Assembly: GCA_029263945.1 (NCBI GenBank)
Contig: JARIDM010000268.1
Span: 1 to 9,001 of the forward strand
Direction: 5' to 3'
DNA length: 9,001 nucleotides
Source of the DNA: Sporosarcina sp.
GTDB lineage: Bacteria > Bacillota > Bacilli > Bacillales_A > Planococcaceae
In this document: in pieces, positions 1 through 6,773 of the stretch
Position numbering within the stretch: the first letter of the stretch is position 1
Layout: every line of letters starts with the position of its first letter
Notes under the pieces: model-generated
Told to the model about the DNA's origin: nothing
Database searches by the model: none
What the model saw: only the letters and a program-made list of their open reading frames with translations
Position numbers and translations under genes: made by a program

Positions 1-4
1 TCTC

Positions 5-1189
5 TTATTCTATGTCGATGGCTGCTTGTTTTTGATAATCAAGTGCAGCAGCACCGAGTACTTTTGCGGCAACTAACATTGCATTTTCATCAAAGTCGAA
101 TTTAGGATGATGGTGTGGATATGGCTCGTCAGGTTTTGCGCCTGTAAAGAAAAATGTACCAGGTACCTTTTCTAAATAATAGCCAAAATCTTCCCCACCC
201 ATATGTTGTTTCGTTTCAAGGACGGCTTCAACACCTGGCACATCTTGTGCAATCGTTTTTAAAAAGATTGTTTCTGCTTCATGGTTCACGACAGTAGGGT
301 AGCCACGCGTGTATGTGAGCTCGATTTTGCAATCATTTGCAAGAGCTGTACCATCGACAACGCGTTGAATTTCGGATTCCATTAACGAACGAATCTCTGG
401 ATTGAACGTACGCACTGTACCACCCAGTTGAGCAGAATCCGCAATTACGTTGAAGGCGTTGTCTGCGATGAACGAAGCGACAGACAATACGGCTGACTCA
501 GTCGGATTTACGCGACGAGAGACAATCTGCTGTAGGTTGGTGACAAGTTGTGCACCGATTGCGACAGCATCTTTTGTTTGATGGGGGGCTGCCCCGTGAC
601 CTCCAGCGCCCTGTATAATAATATCAAAGCGGTCTGCTGCGGCCATGACAGGTCCTACGCGGTATTCAATTGTACCGAAGTCAGTTAAGGACCACAGATG
701 GGTTCCGAAAATAACATCGACGCCGTCTAAGCAACCTGCTTCAATCATTGGTTTCGCGCCACCAGGTGCAAATTCTTCTGCATGTTGGTGAATAAAGACG
801 TATTCGCCTGATAGATTTTCTTGCAATTCATGGATGGCTTTGGCCAACTGCAAAAGTGTTGCGGTATGTCCATCATGTCCACAAGCATGCATGACACCTG
901 GAACGGTGGATTGATAAGACACTTCTTTTTCATCTTGGATAGGGAGTGCATCAAAGTCAGCACGAAGCGCAACTGTCTTTCCAGGTTTTCCACCCTTAAC
1001 CCTTGCGATGACCCCGTTTCCACCAACGCCAGACTGTACTTCAATGCCAAGTTGTGCATAAAAATCGACGATAAACTTTGCTGTGTTTTCTTCTTTGAAA
1101 GATAATTCAGGATGCATGTGAAGGTGTCTTCGAATCACAACCATATCTTCAAAAGAACTTAAAAGCTTTTCGTATAATTGATTCTTCAA
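5..1189 (-). CDS. M20 (M20D) family metal-dependent amidohydrolase
   Basis: This 394-residue protein has the length and motifs of the M20D amidohydrolases (hippurate hydrolase, IAA-amino acid hydrolase, N-acetyldiaminopimelate deacetylase). These cytoplasmic enzymes cleave the amide bond of N-acyl amino acids using a metal pair. Visible motifs are RRHLHMHPELSF (20-31), ALRADFDALP (74-83), the metal-binding HACGHD (101-106, with C103 and H105), HAEEFAPGG (136-144, with E138/E139), GTHLW (162-166, with H163), the dimerisation-domain GGHGAAPH (196-203), GGEDFGYY (331-338), and a late PHHHPKFDFDE stretch (358-368) that supplies the last ligand. There is no signal peptide. The start is TTG at 1189, chosen because AGGAGG (1198-1203) lies 8 nt upstream and the N-terminus then has family length. 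It has its own likely promoter and is separated from the gene behind it by a terminator. The natural substrate cannot be told from the sequence. A B. subtilis YhaA-like role is possible, and dapL-type deacetylase is less likely without a dap neighbour. Confidence 0.93.
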   Translation of the reverse strand: MKNQLYEKLLSSFEDMVVIRRHLHMHPELSFKEENTAKFIVDFYAQLGIEVQSGVGGNGVIARVKGGKPGKTVALRADFDALPIQDEKEVSYQSTVPGVMHACGHDGHTATLLQLAKAIHELQENLSGEYVFIHQHAEEFAPGGAKPMIEAGCLDGVDVIFGTHLWSLTDFGTIEYRVGPVMAAADRFDIIIQGAGGHGAAPHQTKDAVAIGAQLVTNLQQIVSRRVNPTESAVLSVASFIADNAFNVIADSAQLGGTVRTFNPEIRSLMESEIQRVVDGTALANDCKIELTYTRGYPTVVNHEAETIFLKTIAQDVPGVEAVLETKQHMGGEDFGYYLEKVPGTFFFTGAKPDEPYPHHHPKFDFDENAMLVAAKVLGAAALDYQKQAAIDIE

Positions 1190-1197
1190 TGGTGTAG

Positions 1198-1203
1198 CCT
1201 CCT
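1198..1203 (-). promoter_or_regulatory. Ribosome binding site deciding a TTG start
   Basis: Read on the minus strand this is AGGAGG, 8 nt before the TTG at 1189. No ATG or GTG fits this site in the amidohydrolase frame, so the TTG is the likely start. Confidence 0.8.
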
Positions 1204-1231
1204 ATTGGAAACGAAATGGTTCTGAAATCTA

Positions 1232-1260
1232 ATTGTAACAATGAACATAATCGCAAGCAA
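1232..1260 (-). promoter_or_regulatory. Likely SigA promoter of the amidohydrolase gene
   Basis: On the minus strand there is TTGCTT (1260-1255), a 17-nt spacer, then TACAAT (1237-1232). A TG at 1240-1239 gives an extended -10 (TGtTACAAT). The -35 is weak (3 of 6 consensus bases) but the extended -10 is good. It lies between the upstream terminator and the ribosome site, about 40 nt before the start codon. Confidence 0.5.
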
Positions 1261-1263
1261 TAG

Positions 1264-1312
1264 ACAAAAAAACAGACAAAGGTAGATTGAATGAACAATT
1301 TCCTTTGTCTGT
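1264..1312 (-). terminator. Rho-independent terminator of the HmoB-like gene
   Basis: An 11-bp perfect stem is formed by ACAGACAAAGG (1272-1282) and its complement at 1302-1312. The 19-nt loop can add an ATTG/CAAT helix. On the minus strand the hairpin is followed by seven T residues (plus-strand A run 1266-1272). The orientation fits the end of the gene at 1364-1867 and isolates the amidohydrolase transcript. Confidence 0.85.
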
Positions 1313-1363
1313 GTGTAAATTCCCTTTAAGAATTAGGGTTTCATGATTTTCATGATTACTAAA

Positions 1364-1867
1364 TTATGAATTTGACTGACTTGTATAGGTTGTTAAATAA
1401 GGTGCACTGGAGAAAAGATGAGACCTTCTATCCGTTGCTTCGCCAATTTCATGTGCAGATTGTGTGTACGTCGGCGATTTTTTCCAAAGGTCAAAAGAGC
1501 GCTTATCTGTCCATTGTGTAATCACGATATACGTATCAGAATTTGTTGGACGGAGGAAACGAAATGCGATTAATCCAGGTTCAGCCGTTATTTTGTCGCT
1601 ACGAACTTGAAGACGGTGTTCGAAAATGGGTTTCCCTTCATCTGATACAGGAATGTGATTGAAAGCGAAAAACCCCTCTGCTTGTAACTCACCAGAAGAA
1701 GCAGTTACTTCATACCGATTCGGCGTTTCAAAGCGTGTTTTACCTGTTGTTTCATGGAGCAAAATAGAATTGCCAGCACCGTGCATCACAATCATGTTGT
1801 CAGCTTTGAATTTCTTCTGCAATGATTCCATGAAGTCCATTGAGCCTGACGTTAAATAAATATTCAT
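1364..1867 (-). CDS. hmoB: HmoB-like heme-degrading monooxygenase (ABM domain)
   Basis: The protein is 167 residues from the chosen start. It resembles B. subtilis HmoB (YhgC) as I remember it: an N-terminal half beginning NIYLTSG, then a C-terminal antibiotic-biosynthesis-monooxygenase domain. That family opens the heme ring and releases iron in the cytoplasm. Candidate IsdG-type active-site residues, numbered from the longer ATG at 1873, are N72 in FAFNHI, W130 in FDLW and H141 in SAHE. Blocks seen include KPIFEHR (81-87), FRFLRP (104-109) and SDTYIVITQW (112-121). I prefer the ATG at 1867 because AAGGGGG lies 8 nt before it and only 2 nt before the ATG at 1873, and because the remembered homologue aligns from there. 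The spacing between the candidate Trp and His is 11 residues, not the 10 of IsdG. The gene is divergent from the heme synthesis operon, so it probably balances heme synthesis with turnover. The exact product of the reaction is not deducible. Confidence 0.82.
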   Translation of the reverse strand: MNIYLTSGSMDFMESLQKKFKADNMIVMHGAGNSILLHETTGKTRFETPNRYEVTASSGELQAEGFFAFNHIPVSDEGKPIFEHRLQVRSDKITAEPGLIAFRFLRPTNSDTYIVITQWTDKRSFDLWKKSPTYTQSAHEIGEATDRRSHLFSSAPYLTTYTSQSNS

Positions 1868-2090
1868 TTTCATAGCCCCCTTGTGAAATTGACTTATATA
1901 CTTCTACTTTACATTTTCCCTTAAATTGAAATTTAAAACAATCATTGTCCATCCTATGACGATTTAATAATGGCAATTGTATGACATCTTATGTTCTCCC
2001 TATACAATTTAGTGTAGAACCTCTACTATTTAGAAAGGATACAAATAAGTCCATCAAATAAAAATCTAATTGAAAGTGGGAGTTGTGCGA
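1868..2090. promoter_or_regulatory. Divergent regulatory region between hmoB-like gene and hemEHY
   Basis: This AT-rich region carries both promoters. For hemE there is a clear SigA-type site at 1981-2008. For the minus-strand gene only a weak candidate is seen: a TATAAG -10 at 1898-1893 with no good -35. A perfect 7-2-7 inverted repeat, TTAAATTGAAATTTAA, lies at 1921-1936, just upstream of that weak -10. A short GTAGA/TCTAC hairpin (2014-2026) would sit at the 5' end of the hemE leader. I see no recognisable PerR, Fur or other named operator. Confidence 0.55.
1981..2008 (+). promoter_or_regulatory. SigA-type promoter of the hemEHY operon
   Basis: ATGACA (1981-1986, 5 of 6 bases of TTGACA), a 16-nt spacer and TACAAT (2003-2008, 5 of 6 bases of TATAAT). 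Transcription would begin near 2015, leaving a leader of about 75 nt before the hemE start. Confidence 0.6.
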
Positions 2091-3140
2091 ATGACTAAGT
2101 TTAACGATACACTTTTACGTGCAGCACGAGGAGAAAAGATCGATCATACACCTGCATGGTATATGAGACAAGCGGGTCGATCACAACCTGAATACTTAAA
2201 GATTAAAGAAAATAATTCGCTTGAACAAATTACACACCAACCGGAATTATGTGCTTATGTAACGAAACTTCCAGTTGATCAGTATGATGTTGATGCTGCC
2301 ATTTTATATAAAGATATTGTCACACCTTTGCCATCATTAGGTGTCGATGTGAAAATCAAAGCGGGTGTCGGTCCTGTAATTAGTAACCCGATTCGTACGG
2401 TACAGGACGTTTATAATTTAGGTGAAATCTCACCTGAAGATGATATCCCTTATGTACTGGAAACGATTCAGATTTTAACGAAAGATATGCTGAACGTGCC
2501 TTTAATTGGTTTTGCTGGTGCCCCGTTTACGCTTGCGAGCTATATGATTGAAGGGGGACCTTCTAAGTCTTATAATTTAACGAAATCATTTATGGTGTCT
2601 GAGCCAAAAGCATGGTTTGCCTTAATGGATAAACTCGCAGCGATGACCATTACATATGTAACGGCACAAGTGAATGCAGGGGCGAAAGCCATTCAAATTT
2701 TCGATTCTTGGGTAGGCGCGCTAAGTGTAGCGGATTACCGGATTTTCATTAAGCCAATCATGACACATATCTTTACTGAACTTCGGAAATTAAATGTACC
2801 GCTCATTACATTCGGTGTTGGCGCAAGCCATTTAGCGAATGAATGGCACGATTTACCTGTTGACGTTGTCGGCCTTGACTGGCGTTTACCGATTCAAGAG
2901 GCAGAAGCACGTGGGATGACAAAACCGTTACAGGGTAACTTAGATCCCTCGCTCTTACTTGCAGATTGGTCAATTATTGAAGCACGTGCAAAAGTAATTA
3001 TTGAACAAGGGGTCGAACACGGAAGTCATATCTTTAACCTTGGACACGGTGTATTCCCGGATGTAAAACCTGCGACATTGAAAAAGTTAACTGAATTGGT
3101 GCATACGTATAGCGCAGAATTACGTAAAGCGAAAGCATAA
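2091..3140 (+). CDS. hemE: Uroporphyrinogen decarboxylase HemE
   Basis: HemE removes four carboxyl groups from uroporphyrinogen III to give coproporphyrinogen III in the cytoplasm, with no cofactor. The protein is 349 residues, the usual family length. It carries PAWYMRQAGRS (21-31, substrate-binding R26 and R30), the catalytic-type Asp in ILYKDI (D75), GFAGAPFTLASYM (140-152), IQIFDSWVGAL (201-211) and FNLGHGVFPD (315-324, with H319). The start is ATG at 2091. A longer in-frame reading from TTG at 2070 exists, but GGGAG at 2078-2082 lies 8 nt before the ATG, and the homologous N-terminus (TKFNDTLLRAARGEK) begins there. It is the first gene of a three-gene operon, followed 21 nt later by hemH. 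Nothing is missing from the expected active site. Confidence 0.97.
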   Translation: MTKFNDTLLRAARGEKIDHTPAWYMRQAGRSQPEYLKIKENNSLEQITHQPELCAYVTKLPVDQYDVDAAILYKDIVTPLPSLGVDVKIKAGVGPVISNPIRTVQDVYNLGEISPEDDIPYVLETIQILTKDMLNVPLIGFAGAPFTLASYMIEGGPSKSYNLTKSFMVSEPKAWFALMDKLAAMTITYVTAQVNAGAKAIQIFDSWVGALSVADYRIFIKPIMTHIFTELRKLNVPLITFGVGASHLANEWHDLPVDVVGLDWRLPIQEAEARGMTKPLQGNLDPSLLLADWSIIEARAKVIIEQGVEHGSHIFNLGHGVFPDVKPATLKKLTELVHTYSAELRKAKA

Positions 3141-3161
3141 ATCATAATTTGAGGTGATCAC

Positions 3162-4091
3162 ATGACGAAGAAAAAAATGGGTTTATTAGTAATGGCATAC
3201 GGAACGCCGAACAAAGAAGAGGACATTGAATCGTATTACACGCATATTCGACGCGGTCGTCCACCAGCTCCAGAACAACTCGAAGATTTGCAAAATCGAT
3301 ATGCAGCGATTGGTGGCATTTCACCACTGGCAACGATTACAGAAGACCAAGCAAACGCGCTTTGCGACCGTCTCAATCACGTGCAAAATGAAATTGAATT
3401 CACTGTCTACATTGGGTTGAAGCATATTGCACCTTTCATTGAAGATGCCGTACAAGAAATGCATCATGACGGGATCACAGAAGTGGCTTCTATCGTCTTG
3501 GCGCCACTTTTTTCTACGTTTTCGGTAAAGTCATATAACGGCCGTGCAAAAGAAGAAGCGGACAAATATGGGATGACAATCACCTCGGTAGAGAGTTGGT
3601 ATAAAGAGCCGAAGTTTATCGAGTTTTGGGCGAACAAAGTACGGGGTACGTATGAAAGTATGGGTGAAGAAGAACGTGCAAAAGCCTGTCTCGTTGTGTC
3701 TGCACACTCCTTACCAGAAAAAATTATTGCAAATGGAGATCCCTATCCAGAACAATTAAAAGAAACAGCGGAATTGATCACTGCTGCAGCTGGGGTTGAA
3801 ACCTATGCCATTGGTTGGCAAAGTGAAGGTCAGACACCTGATCCTTGGTTAGGACCCGATGTTCAAGATTTAACACGGGCATTACATGAGGAAAAAGGGT
3901 ACACGACATTTGTTTATACACCAGTTGGTTTCGTTTCTGATCACTTGGAAGTACTATACGACAATGATTATGAGTGCAAAGTGGTTTGTGATGAAATCGG
4001 CGCGACGTATTACCGACCTGAAATGCCGAATACAGATCCACTTTTTATCGATGCGATGGTCGATACGGTGATAGCGAAACTTCGAGCATAA
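3162..4091 (+). CDS. hemH: Coproporphyrin III ferrochelatase HemH (CpfC)
   Basis: HemH inserts ferrous iron into the porphyrin. In Gram-positive bacteria using the coproporphyrin route the natural substrate is coproporphyrin III, so the product is coproheme. At 309 residues it is almost the length of the B. subtilis enzyme and collinear with it. Key residues are Y13 in LVMAYGTP, K87-H88 in GLKHI, the metal-binding H182 in SAHSLPEK and E263 in DHLEVLYDND; WLGPDVQDLTR (229-239) is also conserved. A small oddity is LAPLFSTFS (113-121): from memory, relatives have His where this protein has L116. There is no transmembrane segment, as expected for the soluble or peripheral Bacillus type. GAGGTGA (3151-3157) is the ribosome site. 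It sits 21 nt after hemE and 30 nt before hemY in the same operon. Confidence 0.96.
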   Translation: MTKKKMGLLVMAYGTPNKEEDIESYYTHIRRGRPPAPEQLEDLQNRYAAIGGISPLATITEDQANALCDRLNHVQNEIEFTVYIGLKHIAPFIEDAVQEMHHDGITEVASIVLAPLFSTFSVKSYNGRAKEEADKYGMTITSVESWYKEPKFIEFWANKVRGTYESMGEEERAKACLVVSAHSLPEKIIANGDPYPEQLKETAELITAAAGVETYAIGWQSEGQTPDPWLGPDVQDLTRALHEEKGYTTFVYTPVGFVSDHLEVLYDNDYECKVVCDEIGATYYRPEMPNTDPLFIDAMVDTVIAKLRA

Positions 4092-4121
4092 CAATTACCG
4101 TGAAAGAAAGGGATCGAGGAC

Positions 4122-5528
4122 ATGAGCGAACAACGAAAAAAAGTTGTTATTATCGGCGGAGGAATTACAGGGCTTTCCGCGGCATTTTATATGCAAAAAG
4201 AAGCACGTGAAAAGGGACTTCCACTCGATATACTACTCGTTGAAGCGTCAAATCGTCTCGGCGGTAAAATTGAGACAGTTCGACGTGACGGGTTCGTGAT
4301 TGAACGGGGTCCAGATTCGTTTTTAATTCGAAAAAAGAGTATGGGGCAAGTTGCTGAAGATGTTGGCATTGCGGATGAACTCGTGAAGAATGCGACGGGA
4401 CAAGCTTATATCTATATTAACGACGCGCTTCATCCCATTCCAGGGGGTTCCATTATGGGGGTCCCAACTGAAATAGGTCCCTTTGTTAAAACGAACTTAT
4501 TTTCAGTGGCTGGAAAGTTACGTGCAGCAGGTGATTTGGTACTCCCACGCTCGTCAGCGGTCAGTGACCAATCACTTGGGCAATTTTTCCGTAGACGGTT
4601 GGGTGCGGAAGTGGTCGAGAATTTAATCGAACCTTTATTGTCTGGTGTGTATGCGGGGGATATCGATCATATGAGTTTACAATCGACCTATCCACAATTT
4701 GCGGAAGTGGAAAAGAATCACCGCAGTTTAATCGTGGGGATGAAGAAGACAGCGCCTAAAAAGACAACGCCAAATAAAGTAAAAGAAGGTGCTTTCCACA
4801 CGTTCCGCAATGGACTTGAAACGCTCGTCGAGGCGATTGAGGCGAAGCTAGATTCAGAGACAATCCTAAAAGGGGTTCGCTTATCATCGATCGAATCGTC
4901 TGGAGACAAAGTACTGTTACGTCTCAATAACGATGAAAAAATTGAGGCTGATGCTGTCATTATGACGACGGGCCATGCAGCGGCAAGTAAGGTCTTTGCA
5001 CCTCATGGATTGCTACAAGACTTAGGGGGAATTCCAACGACTTCCGTTGCGACAGTGGCCTTGGCATTTCCAGAAGAAGCCATTGTCCAGCGGGAAGAAG
5101 GAACTGGATTTCTCGTTGCAAGAAGCAGTGACTATTCCATTACGGCCTGTACATGGACGCACCGAAAGTGGCCAACGACGACACCGAAAGGTAAAGTACT
5201 CATCCGTGCGTTTGTCGGACGTGTGGGGGACGAGGCGATTGTTGACTTGCCGGATGCTGAAATCGAGCGTATTGTACTGGCAGATTTAAGCCGCGTCATT
5301 GATATTAAAAGTCCGCCTGATTTTATCGTTATTACGCGTTTTAAAGAAGATCGTCCGCAGTACCGTGTCGGTCACAAAAAACGTATTGAAAGCGCACGCG
5401 CAGAAATTCGCGCGGCATTCCCGCAAGTGAAATTAGCAGGTGCTTCTTATGAAGGTGTTGGACTTCCAGATTGTGTGAATCAGGGAAAAGCGGCCGTTCG
5501 AGAAGTACTCGATGAATTATATGAATAA
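4122..5528 (+). CDS. hemY: Coproporphyrinogen III oxidase, FAD-dependent (HemY/CgoX)
   Basis: This 468-residue flavoprotein oxidises coproporphyrinogen III to coproporphyrin III with oxygen as acceptor. It is the bacterial relative of protoporphyrinogen oxidase and is soluble in Bacilli. The N-terminal Rossmann motif VIIGGGITGLSAA runs from 9 to 21, with E41 at the end of the second strand (LLVEAS) for the FAD ribose. RLGGKIETV (45-53) and ERGPDSFLIRK (61-71) follow. K71 matches, from memory, a residue discussed for the B. subtilis active site. The middle holds SGVYAGD (174-180), and the C-terminal FAD segment is ASYEGVGLPDCVNQGK. The start ATG has GAGGA only 1 nt away, so AAAGGG (about 4106-4111, spacer near 10) is the more plausible ribosome site. 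It is the last gene of the operon, with a terminator 5 nt after the stop codon. Confidence 0.95.
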   Translation: MSEQRKKVVIIGGGITGLSAAFYMQKEAREKGLPLDILLVEASNRLGGKIETVRRDGFVIERGPDSFLIRKKSMGQVAEDVGIADELVKNATGQAYIYINDALHPIPGGSIMGVPTEIGPFVKTNLFSVAGKLRAAGDLVLPRSSAVSDQSLGQFFRRRLGAEVVENLIEPLLSGVYAGDIDHMSLQSTYPQFAEVEKNHRSLIVGMKKTAPKKTTPNKVKEGAFHTFRNGLETLVEAIEAKLDSETILKGVRLSSIESSGDKVLLRLNNDEKIEADAVIMTTGHAAASKVFAPHGLLQDLGGIPTTSVATVALAFPEEAIVQREEGTGFLVARSSDYSITACTWTHRKWPTTTPKGKVLIRAFVGRVGDEAIVDLPDAEIERIVLADLSRVIDIKSPPDFIVITRFKEDRPQYRVGHKKRIESARAEIRAAFPQVKLAGASYEGVGLPDCVNQGKAAVREVLDELYE

Positions 5529-5533
5529 AAATC

Positions 5534-5561
5534 AGATCTGCCTTCGGGTGGATCTTTTTTT
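5534..5561 (+). terminator. Terminator of the hemEHY operon
   Basis: Stem AGATCTGCC (5534-5542) pairs with GGTGGATCT (5547-5555) through nine pairs, two of them G-U. The loop is a TTCG tetraloop closed by C-G, and seven T residues follow (5555-5561). It starts 5 nt after the hemY stop. Confidence 0.92.
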
Positions 5562-5607
5562 ATTGTCACGTTGTGATGGTTGACGGTTTTTCAAATTTGA
5601 TCCAAAC

Positions 5608-5633
5608 GTTTCTTAAGCTGAAAAAAAGGGGAT
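5608..5633 (+). promoter_or_regulatory. Possible SigB-type (general stress) promoter of the GDPD gene
   Basis: GTTTCT (5608-5613), a 14-nt spacer and GGGGAT (5628-5633) resemble the SigB pattern GTTTAA-N12 to 15-GGGTAT, with one or two mismatches per box. The site lies about 27 nt before the start codon, a reasonable leader. No convincing SigA promoter is visible between the hem terminator and this gene: TTGACG at 5580-5585 has no partner -10 at the right distance. Confidence 0.4.
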
Positions 5634-5660
5634 GTACAGGTAAGAAAGAGAGGGATTGTC

Positions 5661-6515
5661 ATGAAACAAATGACATATGGTCTAATTTTAATTGTGATAC
5701 TTTCAACAGGATGTAGCCTCGATGAAATAAACGCGAAATTTACTGGGGAAGATCCATTTTTTATTGTTGCACACCGAGGGGCTTCCGCTTATGCACCAGA
5801 TAACACGTTGGCTTCTTATGAACTTGCCGAAGAGATGAAGGCGGATTACATAGAGCTCGATATTCATTTAACGAAAGATCATGAAATCGTTGTGATGCAT
5901 GACCATGACGTTTCGAAAACAACAGTGGAAAGTGGAGAAATTAGTGACTTTACACTGAAAGAGTTGAAGGCGCTATCCGCAAATACACATGAAAAGAAAG
6001 CGAAAAAAATGAACAATGAGCCAACGGAGAAAATTAGAGTCCCTTCTTTACGAGAAGTATTTGACGATTTAGGTACAGAGGTTAACTATATGATTGAATT
6101 AAAAGCACCTGAAAAAAATAAAGGGATTGAAGAAAAGCTTGTAGCGTTATTAATGGAGTATGCCTTTACCTCATCGGAAAACAAGGATGAACCACAAGTA
6201 ATTGTACATTCCTTTCATGAAAAAGCACTAAAACGCCTGCATACACTCAATCAGGAGATTCCTTTATTGCAGTTGGTCACATTTGAAGAAGAGGAAACGC
6301 CGGTCATTTCAGATGAAGAAGTAGAAAACTTGCGCACTTATAGTACAGCGATTGGGGTTTCACATCGGTATTTAGATGAAGCGTTCATCGAGAAAATGGA
6401 GGCAGCGAATTTGCCTGTTTATGCAACAGCTGTTCAAGAAGCAAAAGTAGCAGAAGAAATGAAGGAAATCGGTGCACGTGGGATTTTTACGGACAAGCCA
6501 GATTTAGTTGAATAG
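5661..6515 (+). CDS. Glycerophosphodiester phosphodiesterase lipoprotein (GDPD/UgpQ-GlpQ type)
   Basis: The 284-residue product should hydrolyse glycerophosphodiesters to glycerol 3-phosphate and an alcohol, outside the membrane. The N-terminus is a short lipoprotein signal: a charged start, a hydrophobic stretch (about 6-15) and lipobox LSTGC with C18 as the lipidated residue. The GDPD domain follows at about 34-284: VAHRGAS (36-42, catalytic H38, R39), APDNTLASYELA (45-56), ELDIHLTKD (65-73, E65 and D67 metal ligands), VVMHDHD (77-83, H80), MIELKAP (144-150, K148) and GIFTDKPD (274-281). Two points differ from the usual pattern: D47 replaces the Glu of the common PENT motif, and VYATAVQE (253-260) lacks the Trp of the usual VxxWT strand. 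Both are substitutions within an otherwise intact domain, so activity is likely. The ribosome site AGAGGG lies 6 nt before ATG. It appears monocistronic, between two terminators, and may be SigB-controlled. The substrate (teichoic acid or lipid breakdown products) is inference. Confidence 0.9.
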   Translation: MKQMTYGLILIVILSTGCSLDEINAKFTGEDPFFIVAHRGASAYAPDNTLASYELAEEMKADYIELDIHLTKDHEIVVMHDHDVSKTTVESGEISDFTLKELKALSANTHEKKAKKMNNEPTEKIRVPSLREVFDDLGTEVNYMIELKAPEKNKGIEEKLVALLMEYAFTSSENKDEPQVIVHSFHEKALKRLHTLNQEIPLLQLVTFEEEETPVISDEEVENLRTYSTAIGVSHRYLDEAFIEKMEAANLPVYATAVQEAKVAEEMKEIGARGIFTDKPDLVE

Positions 6516-6541
6516 ACGTCTAATTCAACCAATAAAAAGAT

Positions 6542-6590
6542 AAAAAAAGCAGCATCGGAAGTGGCGTTCATTTCCGGTGCTGCTATTTCT
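6542..6590. terminator. Bidirectional terminator between GDPD and the YhfH-like genes
   Basis: A 13-bp stem joins AGCAGCATCGGAA (6548-6560) with TTCCGGTGCTGCT (6572-6584), with one G-U pair and an 11-nt loop. For minus-strand transcripts it is followed by seven T residues (plus-strand A run 6542-6548), an excellent terminator for the small genes. For the plus-strand GDPD transcript the tail ATTTCTTATT is weaker but usable. Confidence 0.88.
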
Positions 6591-6592
6591 TA

Positions 6593-6718
6593 TTATAGGG
6601 TGTTACATGTATCACAGTGGTTACCGTAGCATTCATGTTGCTCAACAATTTCGTCACCACAAGTCGCACATTGTTTAGCAGGTAGATTTTTAAAGAATTC
6701 AATGACGTTCTCGATCAT
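6593..6718 (-). CDS. yhfH: YhfH-like small cysteine-rich protein, downstream tandem copy
   Basis: A 41-residue reading frame starts MIENVIEFFKNLPAKQ and holds five cysteines: C17-A-T-C20, C30, and C35-D-T-C38, with H28 and H34 between them. The CxxC...CxxC layout suggests a small zinc ribbon, though no metal can be shown here. It is like the short YhfH family of Bacillales, whose function I do not know. In B. subtilis, as I recall, yhfH lies close to lplJ, as here. Two ATGs compete: 6727 (44 residues) has GAGGAG touching it, while 6718 has the same site 9 nt upstream and matches the start of the tandem copy, so I chose 6718. It shares 34 of 40 aligned residues with its neighbour. It ends 8 nt before the terminator hairpin and is probably co-transcribed with the upstream copy. 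Confidence 0.82.
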   Translation of the reverse strand: MIENVIEFFKNLPAKQCATCGDEIVEQHECYGNHCDTCNTL

Positions 6719-6773
6719 TTCGTTCATCTCCTCTATCGTTAATGGGTGCTATGTCCAGATCAATCGTTAATAA

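Noticed and set aside
821..1105. Plus-strand open frame of 94 codons inside the amidohydrolase gene
   Set aside because: It is a shadow of the opposite-strand coding sequence with no supporting start signal.
1339..1356. Tandem 9-bp duplication TTTCATGAT x2 after the hmoB-like stop codon
   Set aside because: Two short copies in AT-rich DNA can arise by replication slippage, and no structure or function is evident.
2070..2090. Longer HemE start at TTG 2070 adding seven residues
   Set aside because: The ribosome site lies inside this extension and serves the ATG at 2091. Homologues start at the ATG.
4718..4960. Minus-strand open frame of 80 codons inside hemY
   Set aside because: It is antisense to a well-supported gene, with no ribosome site and low-complexity composition.
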